The notes under the pieces were generated by a model. It was not told the DNA's origin. It did no database searches and saw nothing but the letters and a program-made list of their open reading frames with translations. Made by a program: the position numbers and the translations under genes. DNA of 25,384 bases from positions 1-25,384 of the IMG/VR virus record IMGVR_UViG_3300006750_000072; one strand, given 5' to 3'. Origin of the DNA: a virus. Positions 1 to 7,593 of this stretch are shown here, in pieces (position 1 is the stretch's first letter; each line of letters begins with the position of its first letter).

Positions 1-23
1 CAATACTCCTTCTTGATCCAGGG

Positions 24-1028
24 TTAGCTGACCGTTGCTTCATCAGCGGAGAGGCTGTCGCAACGCCGCAGAGGAATGCCCGAGAAGTGGGTGATCATCT
101 TACCGCCCACATTATCGATGGTCAAAGTGGAACCAGACGTAGCATTGGTTGCCTGGCGACGACAGTACGACATGGTGTTACGAGACATGTACCAAGCAGC
201 CCGACCAAGCGAAAGGTTGGGGATCTGCGTCATAGCCTGAAACATCAGGTCAGGGATATCAGCACCACTGGATGCATCTGCAGTCAGAGTACTTTTGTCG
301 ATGTTGGCGATGCGAACCACATAACGCCAATCACGGACACAGAGGCCTGCATCCCAGCGATAGTGAGTCCGATACGCCTGCATGCGGCCAGAGTTGGAGC
401 CATCAGATGCATCCTCAATGGTGACTTCACCAAGATCAGTGCGCTGAAGACCAGCAACCGAGCCTTTGGGGATGATGCCGAAGCATGTCTGAGGTGACCA
501 AACAATAAGCCAGATTGAGGCGTTGTCTGAACCACTGCCACCACCTGCGATGACGTTCTCGCCGTTGGCTGCAGTGGTGGAGTTGAAGCGAGGAGAAAGA
601 CCAGTAAAGGCTTCCGGCTCGGAGTCTTCATTTCCATAAAACAGCGTATCGACGATTTCCTGGTTGAGACCTTCAAGGTGGCCACGTTCTTCAACCATCC
701 TGAAAGCTGCAGTGTTGTTGGACAAATCAGCCAAAGCCTTGTCCACCTCAGCATATGCTTCCAGCATACCTGTGGTGTCATCGACTTGGGTCTGAGTGCC
801 CTTGTCCGGCTGCACGCCGCCATACATCTTGCGCCACGTAGGGGTGGGCAGTCCAGTACGGATCGACGTTCTATTGCCTGAGGTGAGGTTGCCCTCGACC
901 CAGGTCATGTCATCAAGAACCTCATTCGTTTCAGAGAGGATCTCAACGATGTCTGCGATCCCACCATCCGGATCAGTGGCCTTAGCCAGATCCAGCAAAG
1001 TGGGATTTTTGACAGAGAGAGTTGCCAT
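24..1028 (-). CDS. major capsid protein
   Basis: This 334-residue protein is probably the major head subunit, of the kind found in epsilon15/BPP-1-like podoviruses. The N-terminal third carries the typical sequence around residues 35-80 (a DDMTWVEGN stretch, then GLPTPTWRKMYGG). A DTLFYGN segment follows near residue 127 and a DWRYVVRIANID segment in the C-terminal half. The ATG is preceded by a good ribosome binding site (AAGGAGAA). It is the last complete gene of the head operon in this window, just downstream of an acidic scaffold gene, which is the usual order. The family call rests on remembered sequence features plus position; no structural motif proves it. The stop codon lies 23 bases from the window edge, so tail genes would be expected beyond. 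Confidence 0.88.
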   Translation of the reverse strand: MATLSVKNPTLLDLAKATDPDGGIADIVEILSETNEVLDDMTWVEGNLTSGNRTSIRTGLPTPTWRKMYGGVQPDKGTQTQVDDTTGMLEAYAEVDKALADLSNNTAAFRMVEERGHLEGLNQEIVDTLFYGNEDSEPEAFTGLSPRFNSTTAANGENVIAGGGSGSDNASIWLIVWSPQTCFGIIPKGSVAGLQRTDLGEVTIEDASDGSNSGRMQAYRTHYRWDAGLCVRDWRYVVRIANIDKSTLTADASSGADIPDLMFQAMTQIPNLSLGRAAWYMSRNTMSYCRRQATNATSGSTLTIDNVGGKMITHFSGIPLRRCDSLSADEATVS

Positions 1029-1055
1029 TTGCTTTTCTCCTTATTTAGCATGCAA

Positions 1056-1760
1056 CTAAGACTTGGAACCAGTCGTTTGTTCTTTCATGGTCCCGTCCTC
1101 GTTGTAATGGCTTGGATACATGCGACGCAACCGAGCTTCTTCATCATTCGGTCCCGACGCTCTTCCACGAGCGTGTTGATCTGCTCGCAGTGTTTCCCCG
1201 ACACGGTTTAGCATGCGAACGAGTGCAGGGTTCTCACCATACATCTTGTTCGTTTGTAGGAGGACAAGCATCTCCTTGTCGCCATACCTTTCGGTGGCTG
1301 CAAGGACGTTGGGGACAGTTTCTGCTTTAAACTTGTCACCACCGATCTCTTTGTCGCTTAGCAGTTCGCCTCGCCACTCAGAGAACTTGAGCTCCCATTC
1401 GCCTATTGAATCCTTGACGGTCTTAGCTCTGAAATCAACAAGCAGCTGGGCATCTTCTTTGGACAATCCCTTACCATCATTCATCTTGGCAGCGATATCT
1501 TTGAATTCTCCCAACATTGCCTCGTCGATCTCCATGCCCTCAGGCATTGTAAGATCTTCGTAATCAACAGGCTCTGCTTCACCGTCGCCTTCAGCATCGT
1601 CACTCTCGGTGTCCTCTGCTTTGTCGGCATCTTGATCAGCAGCTTCGTCTTTAGTCAATAAGGTTTCGTCGGCCGAGGAGGTCACGTCCTTATCGTCTGA
1701 AGACTCGTCTTGACTTTCACCTGCGGGTTCGGTGTTTTCTTCCGCAACTTTTTCAGCCAT
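1056..1760 (-). CDS. probable head scaffolding protein
   Basis: This 234-residue protein probably guides capsid assembly and then leaves the head. The first 75 residues are extremely acidic and low in complexity (runs of E, D, S, A). A conserved-looking segment follows at about residues 75-120 (LTMPEGMEIDEAMLGEF, then KEDAQLLVDF), which resembles known phage scaffold proteins. The basic C-terminus (about residues 190-220, several Arg) could be the capsid-binding tail. It lies directly before the major capsid gene with a 27-base gap, and its start overlaps the end of the preceding gene by 8 bases, so translation is probably coupled. I see no protease catalytic motif, so a scaffold is favoured over a maturation protease. 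Confidence 0.75.
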   Translation of the reverse strand: MAEKVAEENTEPAGESQDESSDDKDVTSSADETLLTKDEAADQDADKAEDTESDDAEGDGEAEPVDYEDLTMPEGMEIDEAMLGEFKDIAAKMNDGKGLSKEDAQLLVDFRAKTVKDSIGEWELKFSEWRGELLSDKEIGGDKFKAETVPNVLAATERYGDKEMLVLLQTNKMYGENPALVRMLNRVGETLRADQHARGRASGPNDEEARLRRMYPSHYNEDGTMKEQTTGSKS

Positions 1761-2070
1761 GTAACGTCTCCTTTAATTGCTCGTCCATGATCTTCATGAA
1801 CGCTTGAGGTTCTGACCCCATGATTTCGTTGTACAACCAAAGACCGAGGTCACGCTTGCCCAGGTTGTAAAAAGTGGTGCTGTTGCCAGTGAACATATCT
1901 GGCGCCAACAATTTTGATTGCTCCATGATCCGCCATAGCACTCTGCGCCCTGATGGGTCTTTAAGCATCTTGCTTAAGTCTTCCTTCTCCTTTGTCTCAC
2001 GCAGCTTGAAAGCCTTGCTTCGCTTTTTGTGCTGCCGTGGGTCAGTAAAGTCTTCAGCTACTTCTGCCAT
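1753..2070 (-). CDS. Bbp19-like small head-module protein
   Basis: This 105-residue protein has a highly charged N-terminus (about 35 residues) followed by a compact helical segment. The signature is GRRVLWRIMEQSK, then NSTTFYNLGKRDLGLWL, which matches the Bbp19 family of BPP-1-like phages. Its molecular role is not established; its constant place between portal and scaffold genes points to head assembly. Its ATG overlaps the portal stop codon by one base (TAATG) and its end overlaps the scaffold start, so the three genes are translationally linked. Confidence 0.72.
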   Translation of the reverse strand: MAEVAEDFTDPRQHKKRSKAFKLRETKEKEDLSKMLKDPSGRRVLWRIMEQSKLLAPDMFTGNSTTFYNLGKRDLGLWLYNEIMGSEPQAFMKIMDEQLKETLHG

Positions 2071-3812
2071 TATTGGCCTCCCTGCGAATTCAACCCACCA
2101 ACAAGATCACCCAGCACATTGCCAGCAGTGGTATCGGTGTCGCTTAATCCTTTGGCTCCTTCTATTACACCTTGGAGGCTCTGTGCAGTCTCTTGCTGCG
2201 CTATCTTCTCGGCACGTGCCTGACGTTGCTCTTGAACCTGCTCCTCACCAATAACCACTTGGTTCGGAACACCAAGATCATCTGCCATGATCTCAACGAT
2301 CTCGTCAGCATTGAGCTTATCAAGAACTTCCGGCCGTAAGCCAGCTAGCTGACCAGTGAACCCAACCCAACGCTCCATAGCGCCAGTGCTTACCAGCTTC
2401 TGGGCTTGAGCGAGGATGCTGATGTAATCAACCTTGAGCTCTGCACCGAAGATCTCATCAGGAGGTGGCGGAAGCATCTGGGGCTGGCTTTCGTCTGACC
2501 ATCCCGGCTCACTCAGCCTCATCAGGCGAGCAAAGGTGTTGTCAATGAGCGGGTCAAGTAGCTCGTCATGCATGCCCTCAAGCACTGGACCTAGCTGAAG
2601 CAGCTTCTCCTCCTGCCTTGCGTTGATCTCAGTGGCTGTGCGTATATCGTCCTGCCGACTGATCAACAGGAACAGATCCACGTAAAAGGCTCTGTTGATG
2701 CGATCCTCTGTCAACTGTATGTCTGCACTCAGCTCTGCCACTCTGGGGTTAACCTGATAGATCGGCTTAAAGATGTTATTAGGGTCATCACTAAAGTTGT
2801 TCGCTCCAGGAAGCAAGCTGACATTGGTATTCTTGAGTGCGCTTGGAGCAGTGGTCGGTGGGGCAACCATCTTGGCAATTGCCTTGCCCTTCTCACGCTC
2901 TTGAACCTGCAGTACCCGGCTATCGCCCAGAGCATCCATGCCAGGGCTGAATCCATATATGTCACCTGCCTTGGCATCCCAACGAGGGGCAAGGATTGGA
3001 AAATTCTCATAGCCTTTGACACGGAGGAACTTGGTCTTATGTAGGCCGTCCCTGCCTGGTTCATAATAGATAGAGCGCCACTTGAACTTCGGATCAAGAT
3101 TAAACTCATCAAACTCCATGTTGCTGACTGGCTCAATCAGGTGGACGACCTTGATCCATGAGCCATATGTGCCCACGTCATAAAGGTTCTGAACAGTCCG
3201 ACTGACATTCTCGTAACCAAATTCATCAATCAACTGGTGAACGGTCATCTCATACTCACGACCAAATGTGTCCACCTTCAACCTGCCATCAATGTCCAGC
3301 ATGTACTCGCCAACAGTGAAGTTGGTGAAGCGTATGACGTTGTCAAAATCATCCTCTTGGATCATGGCAGCTGTACCGATGACTCCTGCCTCTTCGTAAA
3401 TGAGTGGCAGCGCCTTGTACAAGTTGGACGAGGCAAACACTTTGTACATCAGCTTCTCTGCACTGTCAAGCCACTCACGTACTGGGCCAAAGTCATCCAT
3501 GTCAGGGTCTGGCGATGACAGCCGGAACCAAGGTCTTGCTGGGCTGGTGATGCCCGTCATAAGCCCACTGACCAGAACTCGTCTAGCGAACAAAGGTGTA
3601 TTATTTGATAATGTGTTTCGCTTAGCGCCTTTGTTCCGGTCAGTGGATAGAAACTTCCCTCTGCGAGGAGAGAAGTTATCCATTAAGTCTTTCCAATGGA
3701 AGTCCCACGAAGCTCTTTCTGAGTTCATAGCACCAATGCGGCGTGTGACATAATCATGCGCTGTGGTGGGCTTTGTGTTGCTGGATCCTGCGATGGGATT
3801 GACTGTGGCCAA
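2070..3812 (-). CDS. portal (head-to-tail connector) protein
   Basis: This 580-residue protein should form the dodecameric ring at the DNA-entry vertex that connects head to tail. It matches the podoviral head-to-tail connector family: an N-terminal WDFHWKDLMDNFSPRRGKF segment near residue 35, then a SGLMTGITSPARPWFRL segment near 83. A YGFSPGMDALGDSRVLQ segment lies in the middle, and a TATEINARQEEKLLQLGPV helix typical of the stem/crown region lies near residue 395. The C-terminal 40 residues are Gln/Ala/Gly-rich. The start codon is TTG; an AGGAG site about 7 bases upstream supports it, and no in-frame ATG fits as well. It begins 2 bases after the stop of the proline-rich gene upstream. Confidence 0.93.
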   Translation of the reverse strand: MATVNPIAGSSNTKPTTAHDYVTRRIGAMNSERASWDFHWKDLMDNFSPRRGKFLSTDRNKGAKRNTLSNNTPLFARRVLVSGLMTGITSPARPWFRLSSPDPDMDDFGPVREWLDSAEKLMYKVFASSNLYKALPLIYEEAGVIGTAAMIQEDDFDNVIRFTNFTVGEYMLDIDGRLKVDTFGREYEMTVHQLIDEFGYENVSRTVQNLYDVGTYGSWIKVVHLIEPVSNMEFDEFNLDPKFKWRSIYYEPGRDGLHKTKFLRVKGYENFPILAPRWDAKAGDIYGFSPGMDALGDSRVLQVQEREKGKAIAKMVAPPTTAPSALKNTNVSLLPGANNFSDDPNNIFKPIYQVNPRVAELSADIQLTEDRINRAFYVDLFLLISRQDDIRTATEINARQEEKLLQLGPVLEGMHDELLDPLIDNTFARLMRLSEPGWSDESQPQMLPPPPDEIFGAELKVDYISILAQAQKLVSTGAMERWVGFTGQLAGLRPEVLDKLNADEIVEIMADDLGVPNQVVIGEEQVQEQRQARAEKIAQQETAQSLQGVIEGAKGLSDTDTTAGNVLGDLVGGLNSQGGQ

Positions 3813-3813
3813 G

Positions 3814-4059
3814 TTAAGCTCCTAAAAGAGTCTTGCCAGTGGACCCTGCTCCTACCTGTGACAGCAAGGTGCTTGATCCGATGGTTGCACTTGCGCCTGT
3901 CTGCTGCAAAGCTCCAGAGTTCCTGGACCTTGTTGCTGAGTAAGCTGCATTGGCACGACGCCTACTGCCCTTTGGTGCCTTGGGAGGCAACGGAGCAGGC
4001 GGTGGCGGCGCTGGCGCTGGCGCTGGCGCTGGTGGTGATGGCGCTGATCCTCCACACAT
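3814..4059 (-). CDS. small proline-rich protein A
   Basis: I cannot assign a function to this 81-residue protein. The N-terminus is MCGGSAPSPPAPAPAP followed by more Pro/Ala, then a basic stretch (GSRRRANAAY) and a C-terminal TGKTLLGA. The Pro/Ala run is encoded by four perfect tandem copies of a 6-base unit (GGCGCT on the plus strand, 4007-4030), a possible site of slippage. The start is an ATG with an AGGAGG site. It looks like a paralogue of the next gene upstream (same layout, same C-terminal TGKT(T)LLG). Small proline-rich proteins between terminase and portal occur in other podoviruses; a head-tail or connector accessory role is an inference from position only. Confidence 0.7.
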   Translation of the reverse strand: MCGGSAPSPPAPAPAPAPPPPAPLPPKAPKGSRRRANAAYSATRSRNSGALQQTGASATIGSSTLLSQVGAGSTGKTLLGA

Positions 4060-4063
4060 CGGT

Positions 4064-4303
4064 CTAACCTCCTAACAGAGTTGTCTTGCCAGTATTCTCT
4101 GGCACCAATAGTCCTTGTGCACCTAGGGGGCCAATGGTTGAACGGTCACCAGCAAGGTGGCGTGCACGCGTTTCAGCATCCTCACGTGCCCGCCTCACCG
4201 ATTCATTCGCCTTGGTGGGAGGTGGCGGCGGTGGTGGCGGAACTGGCGGTGGCTCAAACTTGGGTGGTGATGGGATTTTAGGTGCGAAAGGGCCAATACA
4301 CAT
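4064..4303 (-). CDS. small proline-rich protein B
   Basis: This 79-residue protein starts MCIGPFAPKIPSPP and has a run of nearly uninterrupted prolines at about residues 19-29. A charged, probably helical middle follows (SVRRAREDAETRARHLAG) and then a C-terminal NTGKTTLLGG. The C-terminus and overall design match the adjacent gene, so a tandem duplication is likely. The ATG overlaps the large terminase stop by one base (TAATG). The AGGAGG site of the next gene lies across this gene's own stop, which suggests coupled translation. No enzymatic motif is visible; function unknown. Confidence 0.7.
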   Translation of the reverse strand: MCIGPFAPKIPSPPKFEPPPVPPPPPPPPTKANESVRRAREDAETRARHLAGDRSTIGPLGAQGLLVPENTGKTTLLGG

Positions 4304-5823
4304 TATGCGTTCTCCTGTGCATATGGGTCAAAGTCATGCTGGGCTTTCTGTTTCTTAACTGGCACATGATCAACCTTGACCACAGGCATAGCAAATGTCA
4401 GAGCCAGAGCATCAGCTCTGTTGGGCGATGGCACACCACGACGCTTCATATCCTCTTTGGACTCCAGCTGGATCTTGCCATCAACACGAGGCACAGTCTC
4501 TGGGCCTGTGAGGTCACTATGAAGGATGTCGTCCTTAGGGATGCACCCACCGTCCTTAAGCCACACACGTGTTTGGTTCCACATATAGGCACGCAGGTTC
4601 ATGCAACCGACATCTGGGCTCTTGGCGCTAAACCATACAATCTGCCAGTTGCGACCCATGGTCTTGCCAGCACTCACAATGCCAGTGCCAAACCCACCGT
4701 CAACGTGGACAGCATCAGCTCCCTCATCATCCTCAAATCGTGCAATGATGTTGGCCATCTCAATATCATTATCATTCTTCTCCCATTTACCCAGCTGCTT
4801 ATAAAAGAGTCCTTGGCGAATGCCTATGACGAACTCATCATCTCCTGACCATGACGGGTCAACGCCAATGACCTTGGGTGCAAAGCTGTAGGATGTCTGC
4901 TTGATGTGACGATCCATGGCTGCCTCAACATCAGCCTCGTTGATGAATTGCTTGAATGACTGGGCTGGGAACTCACCTAGTACACGCACCTTGACAGTGT
5001 CACTATTAATGCCATAGTCATCAATGAGCGACTGTAGGTGCTCTTTGTTGGTGATCTGAACATCACGGCTGTCCACCTTGAATGTGATCCAGCGATGACG
5101 GAACTTGCGCCAGCACTCACGGAAGAAGCCAGTGTTGCGTGTTGGGTTGCCAAAGTTAAACTGCATAGACTCACCATCGGTCAGGCCACCCTCCTGCACC
5201 TCATAAATGATATTGGCAATGGCAGAGCCTTCATCATTGATGTAAAAGGATGTACTGTTCACAGCATGCTGACCAGCGAATGCCTCACTGTTCTCTTCAC
5301 GGCATGTCTGGGCTGAACAAAACCAGGACTCCGAGTGGTCCTTGTGATACATCTTAGTGGCTGACGTTGCGAACCAATGTGATGTGGCACACTTCTTAGT
5401 CCACTTAATGATTTGGGCCCACGTCTTGGTCTCAAGCTGAGCATATGTGTTGGCAGTGACTGTGCCCTGAGCGTATGGGCGAGTGCTCATGATCCAGTTG
5501 ACCAACCAACCAGTCATTGCGCTCTTGCCTACGCCATGGCCAGACGTCACTGCCATGCGTATGGGGTTGACAGCATTGATGCCATCAAAGCCTCGCTTCT
5601 TAACTTCCTCACCCAAACGATCAAGGAACTTGCATGACCACTTATCAGGACCATACTTACTATTATACTTACTGGCCCATGGCTCAGCCAACTCAACTAT
5701 CTGAATTGATGCATCATTGTCCCAGTCATATGCATACATCACAAACCCTAATGGGTCAGTATAAAAGAGCGCCATGTCCTCACACAGCATCACCTCAGGA
5801 TCAACTTTGTTTGTGTGATGCAC
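4303..5823 (-). CDS. terminase large subunit (packaging ATPase/nuclease)
   Basis: This is the motor that pumps phage DNA into the prohead and cuts it. The N-terminal ATPase has a Walker A SGHGVGKS at about residues 94-101 and a Walker B with catalytic Glu (FYINDEGSA) at about 193-201. A coupling-like segment, FNFGNPTRNTGFF, follows near 222. The C-terminal RNase H-like nuclease shows its acidic residues in VIGVDPSWSGDD (about 319-330), AVHVDGGFG (about 371-379) and the final SPNRADALAL. I chose the GTG start at 5823, giving 506 residues, because a strong GGGGAGG lies about 5 bases before it. A TTG nine codons upstream (5850) keeps frame but has no visible site. It overlaps the preceding gene by 23 bases. 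Confidence 0.95.
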   Translation of the reverse strand: MHHTNKVDPEVMLCEDMALFYTDPLGFVMYAYDWDNDASIQIVELAEPWASKYNSKYGPDKWSCKFLDRLGEEVKKRGFDGINAVNPIRMAVTSGHGVGKSAMTGWLVNWIMSTRPYAQGTVTANTYAQLETKTWAQIIKWTKKCATSHWFATSATKMYHKDHSESWFCSAQTCREENSEAFAGQHAVNSTSFYINDEGSAIANIIYEVQEGGLTDGESMQFNFGNPTRNTGFFRECWRKFRHRWITFKVDSRDVQITNKEHLQSLIDDYGINSDTVKVRVLGEFPAQSFKQFINEADVEAAMDRHIKQTSYSFAPKVIGVDPSWSGDDEFVIGIRQGLFYKQLGKWEKNDNDIEMANIIARFEDDEGADAVHVDGGFGTGIVSAGKTMGRNWQIVWFSAKSPDVGCMNLRAYMWNQTRVWLKDGGCIPKDDILHSDLTGPETVPRVDGKIQLESKEDMKRRGVPSPNRADALALTFAMPVVKVDHVPVKKQKAQHDFDPYAQENA

Positions 5824-6118
5824 GTCGCCTCCCCTCTTGGATGATCTCAATGAGTGGAGCGTTCATGCTTATGTCTGCTTTAATTTGTTGTGGGAGCATC
5901 TTGACCCATAGCTTATAAAAGCCTTCGGTGTCTGTCTTTGCATATTTGATAAGAGCATCAACCCCACCAATGCCATCAAACGCTGACTGCAGTGCTTCGG
6001 CCACAGCCACAGTGCGCTTGTTCTTCGAGCCTTTGGCACGACCAGGATTGCCTGCTTTAAATTGCGTGGCCTCCTTGCCTGTGCCATTCATTGATTTTTT
6101 AACAGCCACACTTCCCAA
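5801..6118 (-). CDS. putative terminase small subunit / DNA-binding protein
   Basis: This protein of about 105 residues precedes and overlaps the large terminase gene, the usual place of the small terminase, which recognises the packaging site. It carries the FKAGNPGRAKGSKNKRT signature near residues 20-36, typical of small phage DNA-binding proteins with a KGxxNK motif. An alpha-helical body follows (ALQSAFDGIGGVDALIKYAK, then FYKLWVKMLPQQIKAD). The start is uncertain: the longest form starts at TTG (6118), while a GTG at about 6106 or an ATG at 6091 is possible, and none has a strong ribosome binding site. Function is inferred from position and the N-terminal motif. Confidence 0.68.
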   Translation of the reverse strand: MGSVAVKKSMNGTGKEATQFKAGNPGRAKGSKNKRTVAVAEALQSAFDGIGGVDALIKYAKTDTEGFYKLWVKMLPQQIKADISMNAPLIEIIQEGRRRASHKQS

Positions 6119-6195
6119 TCCGTAAACACGCCGTTCTAAACGGTACAGAAGTTATGCACCAAACTGCCACAAAAAGAAACAAAATAAAAATTCCT

Positions 6196-6231
6196 GTTTT
6201 ATATAAAGCCAAAGTGTGTTTTCAAATCACA
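6196..6231 (-). promoter_or_regulatory. putative promoter of the packaging/head operon
   Basis: Read on the minus strand, this holds ATTTGAAAA, 15 bases, then TTTATATAAAACAGG. The region upstream of the other minus-strand operon (about 18260-18290) has nearly the same arrangement: ATTTGAAAA, 13 bases, then TTTATATAAAACTGG. Both copies end about 70-80 bases before the first gene of their operon. TTGAAA and TATAAA resemble sigma70 boxes, but their spacing (16 here, 14 in the other copy) is short. A phage-modified promoter or activator site is possible. Confidence 0.45.
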
Positions 6232-6252
6232 CAGTTTCAGGTCTGTATGGCT

Positions 6253-6366
6253 CAAGGTTCGGAGTTCGCTTTTTTCATTGTATTCCAAAACTCTTAGGAA
6301 TTACTTTCTCTTTATTAATTCCCTGAAAGTCTTGAAACAAGCAAAAAAAGCGAACTCCGAACCTCA
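6253..6366 (-). repeat. 114-bp nested palindromic element, copy 1
   Basis: The ends form a perfect 20-bp inverted repeat, GGTTCGGAGTTCGCTTTTTT (from 6256) against its complement near 6344-6363. Inside lies a second imperfect inverted repeat around AGGAATTA/TAATTCCCT. Segments between the two repeats are also related to each other, so almost the whole element is one long imperfect palindrome. The reverse complement matches copy 2 (21548-21662) at most positions, including the outer TGAGGTTCGG and CCGAACCTTG. In both places the element has the same orientation relative to transcription and sits between genes. On this strand it also contains TTGTTT, 17 bases, TAATAA, a possible promoter, and a tiny reading frame MKKANSEP (6278 down to 6252). 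Function unknown. Confidence 0.85.
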
Positions 6367-6411
6367 GTATTCAATGAAAACAAGGACTTAACTTTTTGGT
6401 TTTTTCCACAA

Positions 6412-6843
6412 TCACGACAGCCCATCACACAGCTTTTTAGCTGCAGGCAACTTGGACAATGCAGAAACAACATCAAGCCGACAGGAAACAGGTTCCATTT
6501 TCACCTCTTTATCATCTTCACCAGCCTGAAAATACTTTTCAAAAGAGCACAGCCATAGCACCTTTTCAAATTCCGAACCAACAAGGATGTGCATTTTCAC
6601 ACCATGCTTCAAGAACTGTTTACCAACCATCCTTTGTGCAGAACGAAGCCACCCAGACCAATAGCCATTCTTAATGTTGCCATATTTAAGCTCCATCGGC
6701 CAGCACATCTGATCCATGAGCAGCACACAATCAGGGAAGCCAACACTGCCACCAGAGGCATGTTCAACCCACAGCACCTGATCACCAAACTCTTTAGTGA
6801 CCCATTTGCGCACATCGCGCTCACACTTGATTTTTGCTGACAT
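6412..6843 (-). CDS. PD-(D/E)XK nuclease, VRR-NUC/resolvase-like
   Basis: This 143-residue protein is probably a small DNA endonuclease, perhaps a Holliday-junction or branched-DNA resolvase used in phage recombination or before packaging. The PD-(D/E)XK core is visible: HASGGSVGFPDCVLL (GxPD, about residues 28-42), then PMELKYG (ExK, about 49-55), then a helix with LRSAQRMVGKQFLKHG and the strand VKMHILVG. The C-terminal 40 residues are unlike known domains. It is the last gene of the replication operon and overlaps the preceding small gene by 23 bases. Family membership is well supported by the motif order; the substrate is inferred. Confidence 0.75.
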   Translation of the reverse strand: MSAKIKCERDVRKWVTKEFGDQVLWVEHASGGSVGFPDCVLLMDQMCWPMELKYGNIKNGYWSGWLRSAQRMVGKQFLKHGVKMHILVGSEFEKVLWLCSFEKYFQAGEDDKEVKMEPVSCRLDVVSALSKLPAAKKLCDGLS

Positions 6844-7057
6844 TCTGGAATATTTTCTCTTCTCTCAGGTGTATGAGCACCAACCAAAGCGGAACACCAA
6901 GAGGACCAAGATCACCTTTATACCCTTCACCCTCCTTAATGAACTCATCAATGTCTCCTTCAACACTACCATCAGCATTGAGCTTTACACCCTTGCCATT
7001 GATCTCCATCCTCACAGGCCACGCTGGCCTCTTCACACCTATTATCTCAGCCATCAT
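6821..7057 (-). CDS. hypothetical protein, 78 residues
   Basis: I do not recognise this protein. It begins MMAEIIGVKRPAWPVRM, has an acidic centre (DGSVEGDIDEFIKEGEGYKGD) and a C-terminal hydrophobic stretch PLGVPLWLVLIHLREEK. It is too short and too charged for a clear membrane protein. Two ATG codons in tandem overlap the TGA of the sulfotransferase gene, and its own end overlaps the nuclease gene start. That coupling in the operon is the main evidence that it is translated. Confidence 0.6.
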   Translation of the reverse strand: MMAEIIGVKRPAWPVRMEINGKGVKLNADGSVEGDIDEFIKEGEGYKGDLGPLGVPLWLVLIHLREEKIFQNVSKNQV

Positions 7058-7593
7058 TCTGCCCTTTCATAAAGTCTCATATCCTCAGCATAGTGATCCA
7101 TGATGCGTTCCTCATGCTTCTCCTCAAGCACCAACTTGCTTCGGCCTGGGAAGTATATCCGTTTCTGTTTGTGCACTCCACGCCAATTTGTAATGCCAAG
7201 ATGCTCCCACAAACGCTTAATGTGCTCTAGCTTGAACAACTTGAGATTGACATGACCATCAAAGCCCATCAGCCACAGATATTGTGGCGCTGTGTGGCAG
7301 TCAAACACCATCTTCTTAATGGCATTGTCAACAGACCCATGCCGACGCTGCTGTCCACCCTGCTCGTATTGCATTGCCCCACTCACCCAACGGTCAACAG
7401 GGTGACGCACAATGGCAGTGTACTCCCACTCCTCATCAAACATCTTTTCTCTGAACCGCTCCCAGCCATTGCGATGCTGAAGCACCTCAGCGACAGTGTT
7501 GGTCCCACACTTGGGTATCATCAAATGCACCATGTTGCCTGACCTAAGCGGCACGAACCCGTTCACATGTCCCTTTTGATATCTTTCAATCAC
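7054..7593 (-). CDS. sulfotransferase-family protein
   Basis: This protein (179 residues from the start chosen here) resembles the sulfotransferase-2 family, which moves sulfate from PAPS to sugars or other hydroxyls. The 5'-phosphosulfate-binding loop is IPKCGTNT (about residues 26-33). The 3'-phosphate-binding motif is IVRHPVDRWVSG (about 62-73), both in the canonical order and spacing. I chose GTG at 7593: GGAG lies 8 bases upstream and the codon overlaps the primase stop (GTGA). An in-frame GTG at 7629 would give 191 residues and overlap the primase gene by 40 bases. Such genes are unusual in phages; modification of host envelope glycans is one possibility, but the acceptor cannot be read from sequence. 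Confidence 0.78.
   Translation of the reverse strand: MIERYQKGHVNGFVPLRSGNMVHLMIPKCGTNTVAEVLQHRNGWERFREKMFDEEWEYTAIVRHPVDRWVSGAMQYEQGGQQRRHGSVDNAIKKMVFDCHTAPQYLWLMGFDGHVNLKLFKLEHIKRLWEHLGITNWRGVHKQKRIYFPGRSKLVLEEKHEERIMDHYAEDMRLYERAE

Larger units (their letters stand above)
6119..6411. other. AT-rich intergenic control region between replication and packaging operons
   Basis: This 293-base gap separates the end of the minus-strand replication operon from the start of the minus-strand packaging/head operon. It holds a promoter-like motif at about 6196-6230, described separately, and the 114-bp nested palindrome at 6253-6366. The stretch from 6367 to 6411 shows only AT-rich sequence. No gene with a credible ribosome binding site is visible except a possible 8-residue leader peptide inside the palindrome. 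Confidence 0.8.

Noticed and set aside
2515-2525. CTGATGAG on the minus strand (also near 8975 and 14095) as further hammerheads
   Set aside because: They lie inside conserved coding regions and lack a correctly placed CGAAA with stems II and III; the one near 14095 has a CGAAA nearby, but stem II does not pair.
4282-4848. 188-residue plus-strand open frame opposite the terminase
   Set aside because: It is a shadow of the large terminase nuclease domain, with no start signal or recognisable sequence.
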